Assembly (NCBI GenBank): GCA_001898965.1
Contig: MKVW01000001.1
Location: forward strand, 267,826 to 331,825
DNA: 64,000 nucleotides
From: Rhizobiales bacterium 62-17
Lineage (GTDB): Bacteria > Pseudomonadota > Alphaproteobacteria > Rhizobiales > Beijerinckiaceae
Direction of reading: 5' to 3'
Shown here: positions 33,645 through 42,276 of the stretch, piece by piece
How positions within the stretch are numbered: the first letter of the stretch is position 1
Layout of the letters: each line of letters starts with the position of its first letter
The notes under the pieces: generated by a model
What the model was told of the DNA's origin: nothing
Databases searched by the model: none
Seen by the model: the letters and a program-made list of their open reading frames with translations, nothing else
Translations under genes and position numbers: made by a program

Positions 33645-33700
33645 AAGTGCTTAGCTGAAACAAGAGCCGGGATGGGGCTCGATAGCGGAGGAGGGATGAG

Positions 33701-35128
33701 ATGGCGGAACTCGGCCACAACTCGGATAACGTCAACGCGCGCAATCCCTATCTGCAAGGCTTCTTCGCGCCGGTCAGCGACGAGGTCACGGTGCTGTCGC
33801 CGAAAGTCATCGGCGAAATCCCGCGTGATCTGCATGGCGCTTATGTGCGCAATGGACCCAACCCCACCCATATGCCGACGGATCTGCATCATTGGTTCGA
33901 CGGCGACGGCATGTTGCATGCCGTCTATTTCGAGAATGGCAAGGCGGAATATCGCAACCGCTACATCCGCTCGCAAGATCATCTCGCCGATCTGAACGGT
34001 GGCTGCGGCGCGGGCGGCGTGCTGCTGCCGGCGCATCGCGAACGCGGCGAGAAGGTCTATAAAGACACGGCCAACACCGATGTCGTCGTCCACAACGGCC
34101 AACTGATGGGCCTGTGGTACATTTCCGGCACGCCCGTACGCGTTCATCCGCGTACGCTGGAGACCATCGGCGACGAAAGCTTTGGCGGCAAGCTGCCGCG
34201 CCACGTGTCGGCTCACTCCAAGGTTGACAATGTCACTGGCGAATTCGCCTTCTTCGACTATTCGCTCTACGAGCCCTGGATGAGCTTCGGCGTCGTCAGC
34301 AAGGACAATGTGCTGACCAATTTCGACCGCGTCGAACTGCCGGGCCCGCGCCTGCCGCATGATATGGGTCTGACCGAGAACTATATCATTCTGCACGACC
34401 TGCCGATTGTCTTTACAGAACAAGGCCTGCGGCAGAACCTCTGGCGCATTCAGCAGCGCAATCAGCCGGCCCGCTTCGGCGTGGTGCCGCGCAATGGTCG
34501 CGGCAGCGACATTCGCTGGTTCGAGACCGATCCTTGTTACATCTATCACGTCACCAATAGCTGGGAGGATGGCGACGATGTCGTCATGCACGCCTGCAAA
34601 ATGGTGCCCCATGGCTATGGCCCGAATGCGGCCTATGGCGATTATGCCGCCATGGTCGCGGTGCTGAAGCTGCATGCCGTGCCTGTGGAATGGCGCATGA
34701 ACATGCGCACTGGCGCCGTCAAATTCCGCCAGCTCGACGATGCCTTTGGCGAATTCCCGGCGATCAACCAGGATTATTCCGGCCGCAAGTCGAAATGGTC
34801 CTATCACGTGTCGATGGCGCCGAGCGAACTGCTGCTGTTTGATGGTCTCTATAAATACAATCTCGAGACCGGCGCGCGGCAGGGTTATAAATTCGAGCCG
34901 GGCTGGTTCGGCTCCGAGGCCGCCTTCGCGCCGCGCATCGGCGCCAAGGACGAGGACGATGGCTACGTCGTGACATTCGTTCAGGCGGCCGATCGCAGCC
35001 ATTCGGAAGTGCAGATCATCGACGCCAAGAATTTCGAGGATGGGCCAGTCGCTCGCGTGATTCTGCCGGTGCGCGTGCCCAATGGTTTCCACGCGACCTG
35101 GGCGCGTGGCGATCAGATCGCGGCTTGA
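33701..35128 (+). CDS. Carotenoid/lignostilbene-type cleavage oxygenase (set B)
   Basis: A 475-residue non-haem iron oxygenase, paralogous to the one at 18261. The iron-binding histidines are H172 (SAHSKVD), H220 (PHDMGLT), H283 (YIYHVTN) and H464 (GFHATW). HWFDGDGMLHAVYFENG is the conserved N-terminal block. It should cleave a C=C bond to two carbonyl fragments. There is no signal peptide. The ATG follows a strong GGAGGAGGG site, and the gene leads the plus-strand set B operon; the thiolase starts five bases after its stop. Confidence 0.93.
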   Translation: MAELGHNSDNVNARNPYLQGFFAPVSDEVTVLSPKVIGEIPRDLHGAYVRNGPNPTHMPTDLHHWFDGDGMLHAVYFENGKAEYRNRYIRSQDHLADLNGGCGAGGVLLPAHRERGEKVYKDTANTDVVVHNGQLMGLWYISGTPVRVHPRTLETIGDESFGGKLPRHVSAHSKVDNVTGEFAFFDYSLYEPWMSFGVVSKDNVLTNFDRVELPGPRLPHDMGLTENYIILHDLPIVFTEQGLRQNLWRIQQRNQPARFGVVPRNGRGSDIRWFETDPCYIYHVTNSWEDGDDVVMHACKMVPHGYGPNAAYGDYAAMVAVLKLHAVPVEWRMNMRTGAVKFRQLDDAFGEFPAINQDYSGRKSKWSYHVSMAPSELLLFDGLYKYNLETGARQGYKFEPGWFGSEAAFAPRIGAKDEDDGYVVTFVQAADRSHSEVQIIDAKNFEDGPVARVILPVRVPNGFHATWARGDQIAA

Positions 35129-35133
35129 GGCTC

Positions 35134-36309
35134 ATGGACGCCTATATCTACGATGCGCTGCGCACGCCGCGCGGCAAGGCGCGGCCCGATGGCGGCCTCG
35201 CCGCCATTCCGCCGCACGAACTCGTCAAGCAATTGGTCGACGGTCTTGAAGAGCGGATTCCCGGTGCGCGGCAAAGCACCGAGGCCCTTGTTCTCGGCTG
35301 CGTTGGCCAGATCGGTGCGCAAGGCGGCAATATCGCCTTGATCTCCAAGTTGCATGCCGGTCTGCCGGATGGTGTCAGCGCGCAGGTGATCAACAATTAC
35401 TGTGTGTCCGGCCTGAGCGCGATCGGCCAGGCGGCGGCATTTGTGTCCGCTGGCACGACGCCCGTCGCCATGGCCGGGGGTGTCGAATGCATGTCGCGCG
35501 TCACCTTCATGGCTGATAAGGCCGACTATTACACCGACATGAATTTTCCGCTGCGCACCCGTTACGTGCCGGTGGCGCTCGCTGCCGATCGGCTGGCGAC
35601 AGTGGAGAATATTTCCCGCGCCGATCTCGACGCGGCGGCTTTGCGCTCCAATCAGCGGGCTGGGTCGGCGGAGGCCGATCCCGTGCTGATGAAATCGCGC
35701 ATCGCCATCAAGGATGCGCAGGGCGCGCCAGTGTTGGCGCGCGATGAATGTGTGCGGGCGCAGACATCAGAAAGCTTAGCCGGCCTACAGCCGGCCTTCG
35801 GTCCCGTTGCCGATGCCTATCGCGCAGCGCTGGAAGGCGAAGTGCTCGATCATCGCCACACCATCGCCCATGCGCCGCCGATGTGCGACGCGGCTGCCTT
35901 GGCGGTGGTTGCCGGCCGCGATGCTTTCGATGTGACGCCGCGCGCGCGCATCGTCGCCTATGCGGATGCGGGCGGTGATCCGCAGGCCTCCTTGCTTGCT
36001 GGCTTCGCCGCGATGGAAAAAGCTCTGGTGCGTGCCAATCTGTCACTTAAAGACATGGATCGCATCGAATTCATGGAGGCGTTCGGCGTTACCGTCGTCA
36101 AATTCCTGCGCGATTATGATGTCGATCCCGAGAAGGTGAATGTCGCCGGCGGACATATGTCGCGCGGCCACCCGCTCGGCGCCAGCGGTGCGATCTTGCT
36201 GTCGTCGCTGCTCGACGCGCTCGATGCAGCGAAGGGACGTTACGGTCTCGTAGTCACCACCGGCGCGTCCGGCGTCGGCTCCGCCATGGTCGTTGAACGT
36301 TTGGTTTGA
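35134..36309 (+). CDS. Thiolase-like enzyme lacking the second catalytic Cys (set B)
   Basis: A 391-residue thiolase, paralogous to that at 19757. C90 (NNYCVSGLSA) and H346 (SRGHPLGASG) are present. The C-terminal Cys position holds Thr376 (RYGLVVTTGASG), and the NEAF box reads MEAF, keeping Glu. The two paralogues lost the cysteine with different replacements, which suggests the change is functional rather than one accident. The ATG at 35134 follows GAGG; a TTG at 35125 would overlap the oxygenase stop. Its likely substrate is a CoA thioester made by the adjacent ligase. Confidence 0.87.
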   Translation: MDAYIYDALRTPRGKARPDGGLAAIPPHELVKQLVDGLEERIPGARQSTEALVLGCVGQIGAQGGNIALISKLHAGLPDGVSAQVINNYCVSGLSAIGQAAAFVSAGTTPVAMAGGVECMSRVTFMADKADYYTDMNFPLRTRYVPVALAADRLATVENISRADLDAAALRSNQRAGSAEADPVLMKSRIAIKDAQGAPVLARDECVRAQTSESLAGLQPAFGPVADAYRAALEGEVLDHRHTIAHAPPMCDAAALAVVAGRDAFDVTPRARIVAYADAGGDPQASLLAGFAAMEKALVRANLSLKDMDRIEFMEAFGVTVVKFLRDYDVDPEKVNVAGGHMSRGHPLGASGAILLSSLLDALDAAKGRYGLVVTTGASGVGSAMVVERLV

Positions 36310-36326
36310 AACCGGAAGGCGCCATC

Positions 36327-38066
36327 GTGGACGTGCAAACCCATAAGGCCGCTTTCGATGCCCTGATGGAACGCCACGCACCGCTGATGGCGGCGGCGAT
36401 CGAGGCGGTGCAAACACGCCGCAATTGGAGCCCGTATAAGGATTCGCCGAGCTCCAAAATTCATGGAACTGAAAAGCCGGAAGCCGGCCGCAAGGCGTTC
36501 GAGGCGCAACGCGGAAAGCCGTTTCGGCTTGAGCAGCCTGGGGTGATCGGGCGCACCGGCGGTGAAATCTCGCCCTATACGGGTGAAGCCCTGCGGATCG
36601 ACTATCCGCAAAGCGCGCCCGAGGCGCTGATCGCCGCCGCACAAGCGGCGATGGAGGACTGGCGCGAGGTGGCGCCACGGCTGCGCATCGCCTTGTGCTG
36701 CGAGATGAGCCAACGGCTCTATGAACGCAATTTTGAAATGGCCCATGGCATCATGCATGTCACCGGCCAGAGCTATACCCAGGCTTTCAGCGGCAGCGGA
36801 CCCAATGCGCTCGATCGCGGCATCGAGGCTTTGGCTTATGCGGCGAAGGCCATGGCCGATGTGCCCGAAAGTGCCACGTGGCACCGAACCTTCGGGCGCG
36901 AGGACGTGGCGCTGGAGAAAACCTATCGGCTGGTGCCGCGTGGCATCGGCCTCGTCATCTGCTGTGCCTCGTTTCCCACATGGAATGCCTATCCGGCGAT
37001 GTTCGCAAGTCTGGCCACTGGCAATGCGGTGATCGTCAAGCCGCATCCGATCGCCATCCTGCCCATGGCTATCGTTGTCCAGACGTGCCGCCAGGTGCTC
37101 GCCGACTATGGCCTCGATCCCAATCTGGTGACTTTGGCAACGGATACGCTGGATGCGCCGGTGGCGCAGAGCTTCATCGATCACCCGGCGGTACAGATCA
37201 TCGATTTCACCGGTAGCCCACGCTACGGCAGCCATCTCGAACGCACGGTCACGGGCAAGCAGCTGTTCACGGAAACGGCCGGCGTCAATTCGGTCGTCTT
37301 GCATTCGACTCACAGTTTGGCTGAGACCGCCCGCGCGATTGCCCGTGCCGCCAGCTTGTTCTCGGCGCAGATGTGCACGAGCCCGCAGACGGTTTACATC
37401 CCTGAGAACGGTATCGTCGCCGATGGTGCTCATGCGTCCTTCGATGATGTCGCGCAGGCTCTGATTTCGGCGATCGATGAGATCGCCAACGATCCCGCCA
37501 TGGCCGCGGGCATCATGGGCGCGGTTCAGGCGCAGGCGAGCGTCGATCTCATCAAAAAGCTGGAGGAAAACCTCCATGCCACGCCGGGCGCTCGCGTCTT
37601 GCGCGCCGCCCAGCCCTATGTCCATCCCGACTTTCCCAAGGCGCGCACGCTGACGCCACTGGTTGTTGTGGTCAGTCCCTCGCATCAGGCGCTTTATGCG
37701 GAAGAGCATTTCGGGCCGGTTCTGTTTCTCGTTACGGCAAAAGATGGCGATGCGGCCATCGCGGAGGCCACGGGCCTCGCGCGGGAGCGCGGTGCCATTT
37801 CCTCCTATATCTACGCGACGGATGAAGACTTCATCGATCGCTCCGTCGGCGCCTATGAGAGGGCGGGCGCCAATCTGTCGATCAATCTGCATGGCGCCAT
37901 GTGGATCAATTTCGCCGCCGCCTACAGCGACTATCACGTGACGGGCTTGAACCCGGCGGGCAATGCCTGCCTGGCCGATCTGGCCTTCGTCGCCGGGCGC
38001 TTCCGGATCGTACAGCGGCGGCGGCCGATGACAACACGGGCTAACGGGATGGATGGCCAAAAATGA
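36327..38066 (+). CDS. Aldehyde dehydrogenase, PaaN-like (set B)
   Basis: A 579-residue aldehyde dehydrogenase of the type called phenylacetic acid degradation protein PaaN. The catalytic Cys350 (AQMCTSPQ) and Glu316 (LFTETAGVN) are 34 residues apart, as in classical ALDHs; the cofactor region includes PRGIGLVICCASFPTWNAYP and IDFTGSPRYGSHLE. It oxidises an aldehyde to acid, or to acyl-CoA, with NAD(P). This fits directly after a cleavage oxygenase that makes aldehydes. A GTG at 36327 with GGAAGG upstream is the best start; a TTG at 36306 overlapping the thiolase stop is an alternative. Its stop overlaps the next ATG (ATGA). Confidence 0.88.
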   Translation: MDVQTHKAAFDALMERHAPLMAAAIEAVQTRRNWSPYKDSPSSKIHGTEKPEAGRKAFEAQRGKPFRLEQPGVIGRTGGEISPYTGEALRIDYPQSAPEALIAAAQAAMEDWREVAPRLRIALCCEMSQRLYERNFEMAHGIMHVTGQSYTQAFSGSGPNALDRGIEALAYAAKAMADVPESATWHRTFGREDVALEKTYRLVPRGIGLVICCASFPTWNAYPAMFASLATGNAVIVKPHPIAILPMAIVVQTCRQVLADYGLDPNLVTLATDTLDAPVAQSFIDHPAVQIIDFTGSPRYGSHLERTVTGKQLFTETAGVNSVVLHSTHSLAETARAIARAASLFSAQMCTSPQTVYIPENGIVADGAHASFDDVAQALISAIDEIANDPAMAAGIMGAVQAQASVDLIKKLEENLHATPGARVLRAAQPYVHPDFPKARTLTPLVVVVSPSHQALYAEEHFGPVLFLVTAKDGDAAIAEATGLARERGAISSYIYATDEDFIDRSVGAYERAGANLSINLHGAMWINFAAAYSDYHVTGLNPAGNACLADLAFVAGRFRIVQRRRPMTTRANGMDGQK

Positions 38067-39775
38067 TTCTCGTGTCGGAGGAAAGAGCCAAGGATTTTAA
38101 GTCCAAAGGCTGGTGGGGCGAGCGGCGCCTGTTCGATCTGTTTGACGAACATGTGCGCATGCGCCCGGAAGCAGAAGCCTGCGTCGATCCGCCCAACGTC
38201 GCCGTTATCACCGGCGAGACGCCACAGCGTCTGACTTGGGCCGCGCTCGATGATCAAGTAACGCGTCTTATGGCGGTTATGCGGGGCAGGGGCATCGGCA
38301 AGGACGATGTCGTTTTGGTGCAGCTTGCCAATACGATCGAATTGTTCGTTGTCTATCTTGCCTGCATGAAACTGGGCGTGATCGCGACGCCAGTGGCGAT
38401 CCAATATCGTGAGCATGAACTCACCTACGTGGCGGAAATAACAGACGCCAAGGCGGTGATCACATCGGTGCGCATCGGCAAGCACGCGCATGGCGACATG
38501 CTCGCACGTTTGGCGGCGAAACTGCCGAAGCTCGAAACGATTTTCACATATGGCGGGGCCACAGACGGCACGCAGAATCTGAGAACCCTGCTTGCCGCGA
38601 TCGACGCGACTTCCTGCGCGCAAGCCCGCACGGCGGCGAAGGCCGCGACCATCAGCGCCGACGACATCGTCACCATCTGCTGGACGTCGGGCACCGAGGC
38701 CGCGCCGAAAGGCGTGCCGCGCAGCCATAACGAATGGTTCGTCGTCGGCGAAATGGTTATTGCCGCAGCCTATTTGCGTCCTGGCGCACGTCTGCTCAAT
38801 CCGTTTCCAATGATCAATATGGCTGGCATTTCCACCGGCTTTTCGGCGTGGCTGGTGCTCGGTGCGACCATGGTCCAGCATCAGCCTTTCGATCTCGACG
38901 TCTTCCTGCAACAGATCCGCGACGAGAAGATCGCATATACGGTGGCGCCGCCGGCTATTCTTAACCGCCTGTTGCACAATGAGCAGCTTCTGGCCGGCAT
39001 CGACTTCAAGATCCTGTCGCGTCTGGGCTCTGGCTCCGCACCGCTCTCCGAATGGATGGTGCGGACGTGGCATGAACGCTATGGCGTTGAAGTGATCAAT
39101 TATTTTGGCTCCAACGAAGGCGCTTCTTTCGCCGGCACTCTGGCTGATATCCCCGATCCCGCCGAGCGAGCCGTGTTCTTTCCGCGCTTCGCGCCCCAAT
39201 TCAAGTGGGATTTCGCCTATGCCGATCAGGTCGCGACGCGGCTCGTTGATCCGGCGACCGAGGAAGAGATCACGGAGATCGGCGGTCTCGGTGAACTGCG
39301 CGTCAAGGGTGCGCCGATCTTCTCCGGCTATTGGCGCTCGGCAGAGCAGAATGCCCGCGCCTTCGATGCCCAAGGCTGGTATCGCACGGGCGATCTCTTC
39401 GAACTGGCCGGCGAGCGCGGTCAGTTCTTCCGCTTCATGGGCCGCCTGAAGGATATCATCATCCGCGGCGGCATGAATATTTCGGCCGAGGAGCTGGAAG
39501 GCCATCTCGCCGGCCATCCCAAGGTGGCCGAAGTGGCGATTGTCGGCATTCCCGATCAGATCATGGGCGAGCGTATTTGCGCGTGCATCGCGCCACGCGG
39601 CAACGAAGCCTTGACGCTCGAAGAGGTCAACCGCTTTCTGCTCAATGACAAGCAGGTGGCGATCTACAAGCAGATCGAGCACCTGAAGATTTTCCCAGCT
39701 CTGCCGCGCAATCCTGTCGGCAAGCTCCTCAAGCGCGAACTGCGCGCGCAATTGGCCAGCGAGAAAGCCGCATGA
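38063..39775 (+). CDS. AMP-forming acyl-CoA synthetase (set B)
   Basis: A 570-residue ANL-superfamily ligase and paralogue of the one at 15551. The P-loop is CWTSGTEAAPKGVPRSH, followed by INYFGSNEGASF, WYRTGDLFELAG, MGRLKDIIIRGGMNIS and the C-terminal lysine in RNPVGKLLK. It makes a CoA thioester from the acid, plausibly the product of the aldehyde dehydrogenase directly upstream. The gene is coupled on both sides by ATGA overlaps, to the dehydrogenase at 38063 and to the flavoprotein at 39772. Confidence 0.93.
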   Translation: MILVSEERAKDFKSKGWWGERRLFDLFDEHVRMRPEAEACVDPPNVAVITGETPQRLTWAALDDQVTRLMAVMRGRGIGKDDVVLVQLANTIELFVVYLACMKLGVIATPVAIQYREHELTYVAEITDAKAVITSVRIGKHAHGDMLARLAAKLPKLETIFTYGGATDGTQNLRTLLAAIDATSCAQARTAAKAATISADDIVTICWTSGTEAAPKGVPRSHNEWFVVGEMVIAAAYLRPGARLLNPFPMINMAGISTGFSAWLVLGATMVQHQPFDLDVFLQQIRDEKIAYTVAPPAILNRLLHNEQLLAGIDFKILSRLGSGSAPLSEWMVRTWHERYGVEVINYFGSNEGASFAGTLADIPDPAERAVFFPRFAPQFKWDFAYADQVATRLVDPATEEEITEIGGLGELRVKGAPIFSGYWRSAEQNARAFDAQGWYRTGDLFELAGERGQFFRFMGRLKDIIIRGGMNISAEELEGHLAGHPKVAEVAIVGIPDQIMGERICACIAPRGNEALTLEEVNRFLLNDKQVAIYKQIEHLKIFPALPRNPVGKLLKRELRAQLASEKAA

Positions 39776-40728
39776 GCAAGCCCTTTCCCTTTCAACTGAG
39801 ATTGCCGGTTTTCGCGGCTCCGATGTTTCTGGTGTCGGGCGTCGATCTCGTGGTCGCATCCTGCCGGGCCGGCGTGATCGGTTCCTTCCCCAGTTCCAAC
39901 TGCCGCACGGTGGAACAGCTTGATCAATGGATATCGGAGATTCGCGAGCAGTTGGGGGCCACGAAGGGCACGCGCACGGCCGCGCCCTGGGCGCTCAATC
40001 TCATCACCCATTCCACCAATGCCCGGTTGAAGGACGAGCTGGAACTGGTCGCCCGTCACAAGCCGCCGATCGTCATCACCGCGCTGGGCTCACCGCTGCC
40101 GGTGATGGACGTGGTCAAAAGCTATGGTGGCATCGTCATCGGCGATGTCGTCGACATTCGCCTGGCGCGCAAGGCCGTGCAGGCAGGTGTTGATGGTCTT
40201 GCCTGCATCTGCGCCGGGGCTGGGGGCCACACGGGCCATCTCTCGCCTTTCTCCTTTGTCTCGGCGGTGCGCGAATTCTTCGATGGCTTCGTCGTGGTCG
40301 GCGGTGGCATCACCGATGGCGCGGGCCTGGCAGGCGCGATCGCCGCGGGGGCCGACTTCGCTTATCTAGGCACCCGATTTCTTGCGGCACGCGAGAGCAT
40401 GGCGGTCGATGCCTATAAGCAGATGGTAGTCGATTGCGGACCTGACGATCTCGTCATCTCGTCGGCCGTCAGCGGCACGCCGGCCTCCTGGCTGAAGCCG
40501 AGCCTCGTCGCCTGCGGCATCGATCCGAATGCGCCGGCCGGTGCGCCGCCGCGCAGCTATACCACCGGCGAAAGTTCTCTTAAGCGCTGGCGTGACACCT
40601 GGGCGGCAGGCCAAGGCTTGGCGAAAGTGCGCGCCATCGAGCCCGTGGATGAGATCGTCGATCGTCTCGATCACGAATATGCCGCGGCCATCAATCGTTT
40701 CCGCGCCCAAGCCTATGAGCCCGCTTGA
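39772..40728 (+). CDS. Nitronate monooxygenase-like FMN protein (set B)
   Basis: A 318-residue NMO-fold flavoprotein, paralogous to that at 17230. FAAPMFLVSGVDLVVASC opens the barrel, CAGAGGHTGHLS contains the active-site-position His, and AGADFAYLGTRFLAA is the phosphate-binding turn. APWALNLITHSTNARLK is shared with the paralogue. As in set A, it is coupled to an acyl-CoA synthetase by ATGA, although the order of the two genes is reversed. A role on a CoA ester, such as reduction of an unsaturated or oxo intermediate as in IpdC, seems more likely than nitronate detoxification. Confidence 0.85.
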   Translation: MSKPFPFQLRLPVFAAPMFLVSGVDLVVASCRAGVIGSFPSSNCRTVEQLDQWISEIREQLGATKGTRTAAPWALNLITHSTNARLKDELELVARHKPPIVITALGSPLPVMDVVKSYGGIVIGDVVDIRLARKAVQAGVDGLACICAGAGGHTGHLSPFSFVSAVREFFDGFVVVGGGITDGAGLAGAIAAGADFAYLGTRFLAARESMAVDAYKQMVVDCGPDDLVISSAVSGTPASWLKPSLVACGIDPNAPAGAPPRSYTTGESSLKRWRDTWAAGQGLAKVRAIEPVDEIVDRLDHEYAAAINRFRAQAYEPA

Positions 40729-41207
40729 TGGACGATCACACGCGTCTGCCGGCTTTTCACTTCGATCGAACGAAGAGCGGCCTTGAGGTCGCGCAAGACT
40801 GGATCGCGCGAGGCTATGTGTCTGGCTTCAGCGGCGCGCTGCGTGTGAAACCGGTGTGGGCGGAGCGTGGCGCGGCGCGTTTTACCTGCGCCATCGAAAG
40901 TCGGCATTCCAATTTCGTCGGCCTGGTGCATGGCGGTGTTGCCGCGGCTCTGGTCGACATGGCGGCGGGCACGGCCGCAATGACTTTGATCGGGCCAGGC
41001 GAAACCATTCTCACCGTCGACCTGTCGATCCGCTATCTCAACCCGGCGCCGCTCGCTGTTGAAGAGCTGACCGCCAACGCGGTCGTGACCTATCACGACG
41101 GCCGCAAGGCGATCTGCGACGCCAAGGTCACCGATCCAAAAGGCAATCTCATCGTTCTCGGCGCCGCTCACATCGCGTTGCGCCCGGCCAGGACCAAAGA
41201 AGGCTAA
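40728..41207 (+). CDS. Hotdog-fold acyl-CoA thioesterase, PaaI-like (set B)
   Basis: A 159-residue hotdog thioesterase. The signature NFVGLVHGGVAAALVDMAAG carries the HGG turn and the catalytic acidic residue one helix later. It hydrolyses acyl-CoA to acid and CoA, often to recycle CoA from dead-end intermediates. The ATG at 40728 overlaps the flavoprotein stop as TGATG, so expression is coupled. Length is slightly above the usual 140 because of an N-terminal extension of about 35 residues. Confidence 0.85.
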   Translation: MDDHTRLPAFHFDRTKSGLEVAQDWIARGYVSGFSGALRVKPVWAERGAARFTCAIESRHSNFVGLVHGGVAAALVDMAAGTAAMTLIGPGETILTVDLSIRYLNPAPLAVEELTANAVVTYHDGRKAICDAKVTDPKGNLIVLGAAHIALRPARTKEG

Positions 41208-41229
41208 TTCTCAACTCAGGGAGAGGCGG

Positions 41230-42276
41230 ATGCGCAAGGTCGTGCAATGGGCCACGGGATCGGTTGGCAGAACGGCTTTGCGCCGTATCATCGATCATCC
41301 CGATCTGCAGCTCGTCGGCCTCCTGGTGCACGACCCCAAGAAAGCCGGCCTCGATGCGGGCGACATCGCCAAGCGGCCAAAGACCGGTATTCTCGCCACC
41401 GACAAGTTCGAGGATATTCTGGCTTTAGATGCCGATGTGGTGATCGACGCCTCACTAATCAGCATTCCCTATGAGAAGCAGAATGAGCGGATCGCCAAAC
41501 TTTTAGCGAGCGGCAAGAATGTCATCTCGCCGAATGGTTTCTTTCTGCCCAAGGTTCAAGGCGAGGCCTATGCCGGCCCGTTGCGCGACGCGGCACTTGC
41601 CGGCAAAGCAACGCTCGCGGGTATCGGCTTCAATCCCGGCTTCATCGCCGAGCGGTTGGCCGTGATGGTAACGGGCATCGTCGCCAAGCTCGATGCGATT
41701 AGATGTTTCGAAGTGGTCGATGCTTCACCTGCGCCATCGCCAGGCCTCGTCTTCGACGTGATGGGCTTTGGCTCCGATCCGACGAAGGTCGATGTGACCA
41801 AGGGGCCGATCGCCAAGCTCTATGACATCTATTTCGCCGAGACGCTGACTTATGTGGCCGAGGCCCTGGGCACCACGCTCGCAACCATGACGCCGGATCA
41901 CGAAGTGACGCTCGCGCCGCAGGATATTCAGGTGAAAGTCGGTACCTTGCCGCGCGGCACGGTGGCCGCCACCACTTGGCGCTGGCAAGCCAGGTTCGCC
42001 AACGGCGTGAAGATGACCCATTCAATTCTGTGGACGTCATCGCCGGCTCTGCATGGCGAGACCGACGAAGCCCATTGGCGCGTCGAAATCGACGGCCGCC
42101 CCAATGTGCGCCTGTCGCTGGCGCTCACCGACCCCGATCCGGCCGCGCCGCTCTCGCGCCCGACCATGGACGCGACGGCGGCACTGATGATTAGAGCCAT
42201 TCCGGACGTTTGCGATGCCGCACCCGGCTTCTACCGTCTGCCGGTGGTGGCGCCTTACGCGACGCGATTAGCGTAA
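41230..42276 (+). CDS. Dihydrodipicolinate reductase-like NAD(P)-binding dehydrogenase (set B)
   Basis: A 348-residue protein with an N-terminal Rossmann segment (VVQWATGSVGRTALRRII) and the start of a DapB-like catalytic domain (NGFFLPKVQGEAY, then GIGFNPGFIAERL). Family members include 2,4-diaminopentanoate dehydrogenase and many uncharacterised proteins near terpenoid or steroid catabolic genes. It is not a lysine-pathway DapB: length and motifs differ. The ATG follows GGGAGAGG, 22 bases after the thioesterase gene, so it is probably the last gene of set B. Its stop directly abuts the convergent hydrolase gene. Confidence 0.75.
   Translation: MRKVVQWATGSVGRTALRRIIDHPDLQLVGLLVHDPKKAGLDAGDIAKRPKTGILATDKFEDILALDADVVIDASLISIPYEKQNERIAKLLASGKNVISPNGFFLPKVQGEAYAGPLRDAALAGKATLAGIGFNPGFIAERLAVMVTGIVAKLDAIRCFEVVDASPAPSPGLVFDVMGFGSDPTKVDVTKGPIAKLYDIYFAETLTYVAEALGTTLATMTPDHEVTLAPQDIQVKVGTLPRGTVAATTWRWQARFANGVKMTHSILWTSSPALHGETDEAHWRVEIDGRPNVRLSLALTDPDPAAPLSRPTMDATAALMIRAIPDVCDAAPGFYRLPVVAPYATRLA

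Noticed and set aside
36240-38060. 606-codon open frame antisense to the aldehyde dehydrogenase
   Set aside because: Same reason: a shadow of a gene whose catalytic residues are all readable on the plus strand.
37934-39859. 641-codon open frame antisense to the set B synthetase
   Set aside because: It mirrors the codons of a clear ANL ligase, has no family motifs or ribosome site, and arises from high GC at third positions.
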